A program made the position numbers and the translations under genes. The notes under the pieces are model-generated. The model worked only from the letters and a program-made list of their open reading frames with translations. It ran no database searches and was not told the origin of the DNA. This document shows, piece by piece, positions 24,090 through 29,820 of a stretch of 29,820 bases of DNA. The stretch spans positions 1 through 29,820 of the forward strand of contig CAWHPS010000074.1 in assembly GCA_963831235.1 (NCBI GenBank). Reading direction: 5' to 3'. Origin of the DNA: CAWHPS01 sp963831235. GTDB lineage: Bacteria > Fibrobacterota > OXYB2-FULL-49-7 > JAEUSG01. How positions within the stretch are numbered: position 1 is the stretch's first letter; each line of letters starts with the position of its first letter.

Positions 24090-26804
24090 TTAGAAGTCGT
24101 GTCCGATTGAAAAATAAAATAGTTTAAGGGCGTTTGACGACTGTTTTTCGTCATTTGAAAACACCGGATATGATGCAGTGAAAGAAGCTGGTCCAATCCT
24201 GGGGACATCAATGCTGAATGAAGCGCCCACCCCTTTATAGGAATCATCGATTATCCCCTGTTTCAGAAGGCTCCATTGAAAGTTATCTGTTCCCCATGTC
24301 TGGCCCATATTAAAAATCATTGTCAGATAGCCTGATTTGAAAAGTTCGAAGCGGTAGCCAAGCCTCAAGACCATTAAATAATCGCCGGTAAATGACTGTT
24401 CCTCAAAGCCGTAGAGAGGGAAAGAGTTATAAAAAACTATCTTGTCGTTCATCCGAAGTTCAGTCGCGCCTCCAAGGTAGTTCTTTACCGCATCAGGCAA
24501 AGACACATCCGCCATGGAAATATAAAAAGCCGGAAGTATTGCCTGCCTCTTGAAGGTTGATATGGCACCTGATGTTGTGAGCGTGAATTCAGTGAATGCA
24601 TTGTGCCTGCCAAGCACGTCAAGGCCTATATCAGCGGAGCTAAACAGATTATAGCCCTTTGTCGGGAAGGACGGATTATCATAAGTGTCGAATTCCGTGC
24701 GCAAGGAAAAGATCCTGACACCTTTGTCGTAATTGTTGATCGGGCCCAAAGCATTCTCCTTCTGATTGCTCTTGTAGTGCTCGAGAAGAAAAACATACGA
24801 CAATCGCCCAATCTTTGAAATCTGCTGGGCCAAAGAAGCCATGGTCCCAATTTTTCCAAGTGCATTGAACTCAAACCTCGTTGAATCAAGAGGATCAACA
24901 ACATATTTCCGGTCCCGGTAATAAAACACTTTTCCATCAGCAGCAAGGTATGTATGGAAAAGCCGGTCTGAACTGACCCCAAGAAGATATTTCTCGCGCT
25001 GAAGTCCGTATTGCACCAGGGAATTAAGAACAAAACCCCGCCCCCCAAAATTGAGCGACTTGAACCCCAGAAACCCTTCCAGCATTCGAATATTGTCAAA
25101 ACGCACGCCGAGTTGAAAGGCCTCAAACGGCTTTTCCTTTAAATTAACTTTCAGTGTTACAGGTTCGCTATTCTGGTCTATATCAATATAAACATAATCG
25201 AAAAAACCGGTTGCATAAAGATTCCTGACATCCTGCTGCATCTGCCTTATGGAAAAGACCCTGCCTTTCATAAGACCTATTTCCCTGCGGATTATGCTTT
25301 CTTTGGTAAGGACATTACCCACTATTTCGATTTTTTTAATCCGTCCTTCGTCTATCACAACCTCGCACCCGCTGTCGCTTAAAATCAACGTATCCACTCT
25401 GGCAAGGACAAATCCGCTGTCACTGTATAGCTTTTTTATTGCATCTTTTCCGGCTTTTATTGCGACAAAACTAATAGGTTCACCTTTCTTCTGTGAAAAG
25501 ACCCCTTCAATCCTTTCCTTCGGGATTTGGGTGCACCCTGTGAATTTTATCCGGCGAACAAGCGGGTTCTCTTTAACATGGATTACAAGGGCGTTTCCGG
25601 CAGGTACCGGGTTAAGCTCCACATGTATGGAATCAAAATAGCCGGTATTATAAATTTTACCCACAGATTCATTCAACATGGACATGGAAACCCTTTTTTC
25701 AACAAGCTTGTCGAGCATTGGATAAACCCTGTCAGGCTGAATATGATTCAAACCTTCGATCCGAGCATTCTGGATTTTAAGGCTTTCCTGAGGCATTTCT
25801 TCGGTGTTAAAGTGCATTAGCTTTTTGCGTATTTCAGGAAGGTGGTCTTCGATTCCCTTTTCCCCGGCTTTAATCAGGTTCGGAATTTCAGTAAAATCCT
25901 GCGGCATATGCCTTCCCAAAATAGGACTTATAATTATTCCGGAATCACGATCCGGACGGCGATCCTGGTTGGTTAGACAAATTGCAACGATTTGATCAAT
26001 GAATGCAATGGGATTGCTTAAATCCTGTTCAGTGTAAAGAACCGGACGCACATGCACGGCAATTATAACATCCGCTCCCATTTCAAGCGCAACATCCATG
26101 GGCAATATATTGGTAAAACCACCGTCCACAAGCATTCGCCCATTGACTCTGAAGGGTGAAAAGACAAACGGCACAGCCAAAGAGGCCCGCATTGCCTCAG
26201 CCAGACAGCCATCTTTTATGATTACTCTTTCAGATGTAAGAAGATCGGTTGCCATGGCACGGAAACGCCTTGGATATTTGTCGAAATTAAACCTGGAATC
26301 ATAGTCCCTACCAATGGTCTTTTCCAGAAGAAGGTTTATAATAAACTGTCCGGATGAAAAGGCCGTGGGCAAAACAATTTTACCCCCGCTAAAACGAAAC
26401 TGGAAAATATGGTTTTCCTGATCTTTTTTCTGGGTATAAAGCTTATCGCTTCTTGGAGGTATGTCGCTGAATATATCATTCCATTCAAGGGTCTCGGCCA
26501 TTTGTTCAATATCTTCCGGGCTTACACCCGAGGCATAAAGACCGCCTATTACAGAACCCATGCTTGTTCCAACCACTATGTCCGGTTCAATACCTTCACG
26601 TTCAAGGGCTTTCAAGACTCCTATATGGGCAAAACCGCGTGATCCTCCCCCGCTCAATACAAGGGCGACCACAGGTTTCTTTTTGGAATAATATCTGGTG
26701 GTACCTTCAGAGCCTTTAAGCACCCATCCAGTATCGGGAAATTGCATGGAATACCCGAACGAGAATAATAAAACAGATATAATTAACATTAAGTATTTTA
26801 TCAT
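24090..26804 (-). CDS. Patatin-like phospholipase with POTRA domains and outer-membrane barrel
   Basis: Predicted outer-membrane protein of 904 residues built like type Vd autotransporters (PlpD type). A signal peptide (about 1-20) is followed by a patatin domain (about 44-250): oxyanion loop SGGGSRG (51-57), nucleophile Ser81 in GTSMG, and catalytic Asp227 in VDGGFTN, so the Ser-Asp dyad is complete. Three POTRA-like repeats follow (about 343-411, 414-488, 488-558; for example IKFTGCTQIPKERIEG and IEIVGNVLTKESIIRREI). The rest (about 560-904) is a BamA/Omp85-type barrel ending in Phe (FSIGHDF). PlpD has one POTRA, so three is unusual. No Shine-Dalgarno is seen. It is the first gene of the long minus-strand block. 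Confidence 0.93.
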   Translation of the reverse strand: MIKYLMLIISVLLFSFGYSMQFPDTGWVLKGSEGTTRYYSKKKPVVALVLSGGGSRGFAHIGVLKALEREGIEPDIVVGTSMGSVIGGLYASGVSPEDIEQMAETLEWNDIFSDIPPRSDKLYTQKKDQENHIFQFRFSGGKIVLPTAFSSGQFIINLLLEKTIGRDYDSRFNFDKYPRRFRAMATDLLTSERVIIKDGCLAEAMRASLAVPFVFSPFRVNGRMLVDGGFTNILPMDVALEMGADVIIAVHVRPVLYTEQDLSNPIAFIDQIVAICLTNQDRRPDRDSGIIISPILGRHMPQDFTEIPNLIKAGEKGIEDHLPEIRKKLMHFNTEEMPQESLKIQNARIEGLNHIQPDRVYPMLDKLVEKRVSMSMLNESVGKIYNTGYFDSIHVELNPVPAGNALVIHVKENPLVRRIKFTGCTQIPKERIEGVFSQKKGEPISFVAIKAGKDAIKKLYSDSGFVLARVDTLILSDSGCEVVIDEGRIKKIEIVGNVLTKESIIRREIGLMKGRVFSIRQMQQDVRNLYATGFFDYVYIDIDQNSEPVTLKVNLKEKPFEAFQLGVRFDNIRMLEGFLGFKSLNFGGRGFVLNSLVQYGLQREKYLLGVSSDRLFHTYLAADGKVFYYRDRKYVVDPLDSTRFEFNALGKIGTMASLAQQISKIGRLSYVFLLEHYKSNQKENALGPINNYDKGVRIFSLRTEFDTYDNPSFPTKGYNLFSSADIGLDVLGRHNAFTEFTLTTSGAISTFKRQAILPAFYISMADVSLPDAVKNYLGGATELRMNDKIVFYNSFPLYGFEEQSFTGDYLMVLRLGYRFELFKSGYLTMIFNMGQTWGTDNFQWSLLKQGIIDDSYKGVGASFSIDVPRIGPASFTASYPVFSNDEKQSSNALKLFYFSIGHDF

Positions 26805-26835
26805 AAGTCGATTGTAAATATAAAATTCTTAAGGA

Positions 26836-26869
26836 TATGGTTTATACCATAATCTATTGGATAATACAA
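26836..26869 (-). promoter_or_regulatory. Candidate promoter with overlapping palindrome
   Basis: On the minus strand TTGTAT (26869-26864) and TATAAA (26846-26841) are 17 bases apart, giving a transcript start about 30 bases before the patatin gene. The -10 box lies within the palindrome TATGGT-TTAT-ACCATA (26836-26851), a possible operator. The -35 match is only three of six. Candidate by eye. Confidence 0.35.
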
Positions 26870-26907
26870 ATATCATAACTTATCTCCTGTTTCAAAGCTT
26901 CTCTCTG

Positions 26908-27074
26908 AAACCCATCCCCTAACCCCTTCCCTTTTTTTTAAAGAAAAAAGGGAAGGGGAACCAGAAAAGAATAAAGAAATATTGAACTGGAATGATTCTT
27001 GTAAATGGTTTTTACTCTTTATTAAGCCCCTCCCTTTTTCCTTAAAGAAAAAGGGAGGGGTTGGGGTGGGTTTC
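26908..27074. repeat. Nested inverted-repeat element (MITE-like)
   Basis: A 167-base element between divergent genes. The outer ends are inverted copies of each other: GAAACCCATCCCCTAACCCC at 26908-26927 and the reverse complement of GAAACCCACCCCAACCCC at 27057-27074. Each end also forms its own hairpin: CCCCTTCCC (26923-26931) with GGGAAGGGG (26950-26958), and CCCCTCCCTTTTTC (27027-27040) with GAAAAAGGGAGGGG (27047-27060), the latter 14 perfect base pairs with a 6-base loop. It carries no gene; a 99-codon frame across it is an artefact. Dispersed repeats of this type occur in several bacterial groups; copy number here is unknown. Confidence 0.8.
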
Positions 27075-27148
27075 TTATGGAAATTGACTTTTGTTAAAAC
27101 TGGGGATCTGTGAGTAAATATCATCAAAATCTTGGGAATAAAACCCCC

Positions 27149-27191
27149 CATATCAGGTCTAATATTACTCAATCATGAAAGACCTGATATG
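27149..27191 (+). promoter_or_regulatory. Hairpin with the start codon in its loop
   Basis: CATATCAGGTCT (27149-27160) and AGACCTGATATG (27180-27191) are perfect 12-base inverted arms. The 19-base loop contains the ATG (27175-27177) of the helix-hairpin-helix gene. In mRNA this could mask initiation; in DNA it could be an operator. No Shine-Dalgarno is visible nearby. Confidence 0.6.
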
Positions 27192-28824
27192 TTTTCAAAT
27201 ATTTTTCTTTCTTTTTTCAATGTCCTACACTCAATCCATTAAAACCGATTCTGATCTTTATTCCTCTCTTGTATCTTCTGAAATTGATTATAACACTTAT
27301 TTATCTCTTAAAGATTGGCTCGAAAACAGGACAGGAATATGTTCGTCTCTTGACTGCATCAAACTTGTCCCTGGAATAACCAATGAAAATCTCGATACGT
27401 TGGAAAGACTATGTTCAGACAATACCTTATCTCGGGCAAATACGCCCTCTGATATTCTAGATAAAATATCCGCGTTTGTATCAGAAAATACTGAGACCGC
27501 TATTCTGAATGGGGAATATAGGTTTGTCTATGATCTTACTGATACCACCTCAATTCCAGACAAAAACCACTCCTTCAATTTTCGTTTTAATCAAGGCAAC
27601 ATTATTGCAAAAACACAGGGTAAAACCGATGCGTTTGGTAATGGCTATTTTCTAAGGAACAGTTTGGAACTTCAGAACACCGGCCCTATAAAAAAGTTCA
27701 TTCTCGGCTCTTTTAAACAGACCATGGGGCTTGGCCTCACCTTTGGAGGTTCACCCAGAACCTCATCAACAATGCAAACCGAATCATTCACTGAATCCAT
27801 TACCTCTCCCATGGCAAACGATCCTTTTGGTACTTTTCTGCAATTGCGAATGGGCCGGCTATCTCCATTCGCGGCTTTTTCCTCAAAAAGGCCCGGGGAA
27901 ATGAATGAGAAAAGAAATTCAATCAAAGCAGCCGGGCTGGAATATTCAAGTCATGGCTTAAAAACAGGGGTAATCGCAGTATCATCGCAAACATTTTTCA
28001 ATGATTCAGCACCCCAAACAATCTCGCAATGCGCAGGCATGTATGGCTCTCTGTACCACAAGGATGCCACATTCAATTCTGAAATTTCAATCAGTGAACA
28101 AGGCTATGCCTTTGAAATTCACGGGTTAAAAAAAGCATTGCAATTGGAATTCAGCATCAATGCAAGAAAGTATTCTAAAAATTATGTAAACCCCTTATCA
28201 AGTGGCACATCGGTTTATTATAACCGTGCGTTTAAAATCATACAGGATGACGACACCCTGAACATAATTGGCATAAGACAAGGAGAATGGGGCGGTGATT
28301 TATCTGCTGTATTTAAAAAAGAATCTTTTTCTATAAGACCCATGTTATCTTTTGCCCAATCAGAAATCTTATCAGCAAATAAAACAACTTTTTCCATAGC
28401 AGAATCATATTGTCTTAAAAATCTGAATACCACGTTAATCACTGAACAGGCTTATGCACTGCGCCATGAACCAAACGACACATCTCAAATTTTAACCCTA
28501 ACCGCTTTATCAGAAACAGGATTCAAAAAAAACCTTCTATTAAGATTTCGAGGCGGCCTAAAATCCGATCCCCTGATTCCATATAATGCGTTCGGAAAGG
28601 CGGAATTAACTGTTTATCCATTTGATCACCTTGCATTAAGTGCAGGTTATTTTACAACAGCTACTTTCGGACAAACACGCACTACAAGAAACGGTATCCA
28701 ATGGGAAGAAAAATTCCTTATGAACAGGGCAGGAAGCCTTGGCATTTATGGAACATTGGAACAAATTAATGGAGGATTATTTGAACCTCGTATGCTTGGC
28801 ATTTCGTGCAATTTTATTATTTGA
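27175..28824 (+). CDS. Secreted helix-hairpin-helix protein with predicted outer-membrane barrel
   Basis: A signal peptide (about 1-20, MKDLICFQIFFFLFSMSYTQ) is followed by a short helical segment (about 38-80) that matches the ComEA-type pattern: SLKDWLENRTG, then LDCIKLVPGITNENLDTLERL, one helix-hairpin-helix unit with the VPGI turn. Such units usually bind DNA backbone without sequence preference. From about 112 to 549 the protein alternates short polar/aromatic strands and turns (SFNFRFNQGN, LEFSINARKY, LALSAGYFTT, and C-terminal RMLGISCNFII), which fits a beta barrel in the outer membrane. No named family is recognised. The next gene, a ComEC-type MBL protein, overlaps or closely follows it. 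AT-rich relative to the V-ATPase genes. Barrel topology is inference. Confidence 0.75.
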   Translation: MKDLICFQIFFFLFSMSYTQSIKTDSDLYSSLVSSEIDYNTYLSLKDWLENRTGICSSLDCIKLVPGITNENLDTLERLCSDNTLSRANTPSDILDKISAFVSENTETAILNGEYRFVYDLTDTTSIPDKNHSFNFRFNQGNIIAKTQGKTDAFGNGYFLRNSLELQNTGPIKKFILGSFKQTMGLGLTFGGSPRTSSTMQTESFTESITSPMANDPFGTFLQLRMGRLSPFAAFSSKRPGEMNEKRNSIKAAGLEYSSHGLKTGVIAVSSQTFFNDSAPQTISQCAGMYGSLYHKDATFNSEISISEQGYAFEIHGLKKALQLEFSINARKYSKNYVNPLSSGTSVYYNRAFKIIQDDDTLNIIGIRQGEWGGDLSAVFKKESFSIRPMLSFAQSEILSANKTTFSIAESYCLKNLNTTLITEQAYALRHEPNDTSQILTLTALSETGFKKNLLLRFRGGLKSDPLIPYNAFGKAELTVYPFDHLALSAGYFTTATFGQTRTTRNGIQWEEKFLMNRAGSLGIYGTLEQINGGLFEPRMLGISCNFII

Positions 28825-29698
28825 TAACTATTGGAATTTAAACTTTTCCATAAAATTCATATTGCTGATGTTCGGCATATTTCTAATGAATTCCTGCTCC
28901 CCGCTTCAAGCAACGGACAAAGACAAACATTTATCCATTGAATTTCTTGATGTAGGCCAGGGCGATGCCTGTTTTCTTAAAACCTCAGAAGGAAAATCGG
29001 TCCTTGTTGATGCAGGAAGTTTTGGTTGCGGCAGCGATACCTTGCTGAAAAATATGGGAGTTCTTGAAATTGACGACCTTATCCTGACCCATCCTCATGA
29101 AGACCATTTCGGCAATATCCGTACAATACTGGATAACTTTTCCGTTAAACGGATATCCTTTAACAGGTCTGATTATCAGGCAACCACTTATCCTGATTTC
29201 ATTGGTTTATTCAGATATATCACGGATACGCTTCGTATCGACACTCTGATACTTTCCTCAGGCAGAATTCTTCCCGGATATAACAATATTGAATTTCTTT
29301 GCCTTTGGCCTCCTAACTCAGCTTCATCGGAACAGCTTCAGGACAGTGTAAATGCTTTATCAATCGTATTAAAAGTTATACATGGCAAGTCATCAACCCT
29401 GTTTACAGGCGATATTAATTTTGGAGTAGAAAGTGCGCTCTTAAAAAGCAATTCCATTACTCAAGTGACTGCGCTTAAAGTTGCTCACCATGGTTCAAAG
29501 ACATCTTCTTCTTACGAATTCTTAAGAGCACTTTCTCCTTTGATATCGATAATCTCTGTTGGCAGGTACAACAACTATGGTCATCCGGAAGAAGAGACAC
29601 TCAATCGAATCAGTACATCAGGAAGCAAATTGTTCCGAACTGATATTAATGGTAGCGTGGGATTCAAAATCTCGCAGAATGGGGATGTCTCCTTATGA
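28769..29698 (+). CDS. ComEC-type metallo-beta-lactamase fold protein
   Basis: A stand-alone MBL-fold hydrolase resembling the C-terminal domain of the DNA-uptake channel protein ComEC, without the channel domain. Motifs (numbering from 28769): IEFLDVGQGDACFL (58-70), metal-binding HPHEDH (108-113), SIVLKV with LFTGD (211-215), LKVAHHGSKTS (236-246) and YGHP (270-273). The hydrophobic run SIKFILLMFGIFLMNSC just before the domain looks like a lipoprotein or secretion signal, putting the enzyme outside the cytoplasm. The start is uncertain: ATG 28769 gives a 56-base overlap with the upstream gene and a long N-terminus; ATG 28868 would cut the signal short; TTG 28796 is also possible. No Shine-Dalgarno sequence. 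Substrate probably a phosphodiester (DNA?), by analogy only. Confidence 0.85.
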   Translation: MEDYLNLVCLAFRAILLFDNYWNLNFSIKFILLMFGIFLMNSCSPLQATDKDKHLSIEFLDVGQGDACFLKTSEGKSVLVDAGSFGCGSDTLLKNMGVLEIDDLILTHPHEDHFGNIRTILDNFSVKRISFNRSDYQATTYPDFIGLFRYITDTLRIDTLILSSGRILPGYNNIEFLCLWPPNSASSEQLQDSVNALSIVLKVIHGKSSTLFTGDINFGVESALLKSNSITQVTALKVAHHGSKTSSSYEFLRALSPLISIISVGRYNNYGHPEEETLNRISTSGSKLFRTDINGSVGFKISQNGDVSL

Positions 29699-29743
29699 CT
29701 GATGAATAGTAGCCTGCCTTAACAGTGTGCGTCCTAAATCTTA

Positions 29744-29820
29744 CTATTCCCACTCAATTGTGGCGGGCGGCTTGTTTGTAACATCGTAGTAAACAGCTGA
29801 TATTCCTGGTATTTTGAGAA
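29744..29820 (-). CDS. guaA: GMP synthase, C-terminal end (partial)
   Basis: Only the last 25 codons are in the window. The minus-strand translation ends KIPGISAVYYDVTNKPPATI followed by EWE and TAG at 29744-29746. The ending SKPPATIEWE is the hallmark C-terminus of GuaA, which aminates XMP to GMP using glutamine. It faces the MBL gene convergently across 45 bases with no clear terminator hairpin. The rest of the gene lies beyond the window. Confidence 0.88.
   Translation of the reverse strand, partial: LKIPGISAVYYDVTNKPPATIEWE

Noticed and set aside
26873..27172. 99-codon minus-strand ORF
   Set aside because: It reads through the inverted-repeat element; Pro/Gly/Lys-rich composition comes from the repeat hairpins.
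29699..29743. Bidirectional terminator between the MBL gene and guaA
   Set aside because: No stem of useful length followed by a T-run is visible in the 45 bases.

Overview
The window reads as a Gram-negative, probably anaerobic bacterium of moderate GC. Signs of an outer membrane are a patatin-POTRA-barrel protein, a second predicted barrel and a heptosyltransferase-family enzyme. The compact V-type ATPase gene order A-B-D-I-K resembles the layout known from spirochaetes, chlamydiae and parts of the FCB superphylum. An FCB-type lineage, perhaps near Fibrobacterota, is my best guess, but nothing here fixes the taxonomy.

Layout. Positions 28-6146 (+) carry five V-ATPase genes: subunits A, B, D, I and K. 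The K proteolipid has the residues of the Enterococcus Na+ site. Positions 6147-6642 are a decayed stretch holding a short glycoside-hydrolase-like relic (+) and a SEC-C-motif ORF (-). Positions 6643-8790 (-) hold a small unknown protein, a sodium:solute symporter and its small subunit; the small subunit carries a one-base frameshift that makes the two read as one false 633-residue ORF. Positions 9032-12269 (+) hold a GT2 glycosyltransferase overlapping a radical SAM/SPASM gene, then a GT4 glycosyltransferase.

A long minus-strand block fills 12272-26804. In transcription order it is a patatin/BamA-like protein, a histidine-kinase-like protein with no ATPase domain, hisA, hisF, proB, proA, a patch of heptamer repeats, hisI, an acyltransferase (plsC-like), a GAF/HD-GYP protein, a GT4, a GT9 and mltG. 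Many junctions overlap or abut (ATGA, TAATG, TAAATG), so much of it is probably co-transcribed. It mixes histidine and proline synthesis with envelope building and signalling.

Positions 26805-27174 are a divergent intergenic region with a nested GC-rich inverted-repeat element. Positions 27175-29698 (+) hold a secreted helix-hairpin-helix protein with a predicted outer-membrane barrel, followed by a stand-alone ComEC-type metallo-beta-lactamase protein. This pair is the best candidate for an undescribed, possibly DNA-handling, envelope system. The 3' end of guaA (-) closes the window.

No tRNA, rRNA, CRISPR array, intact insertion sequence or prophage gene was recognised.
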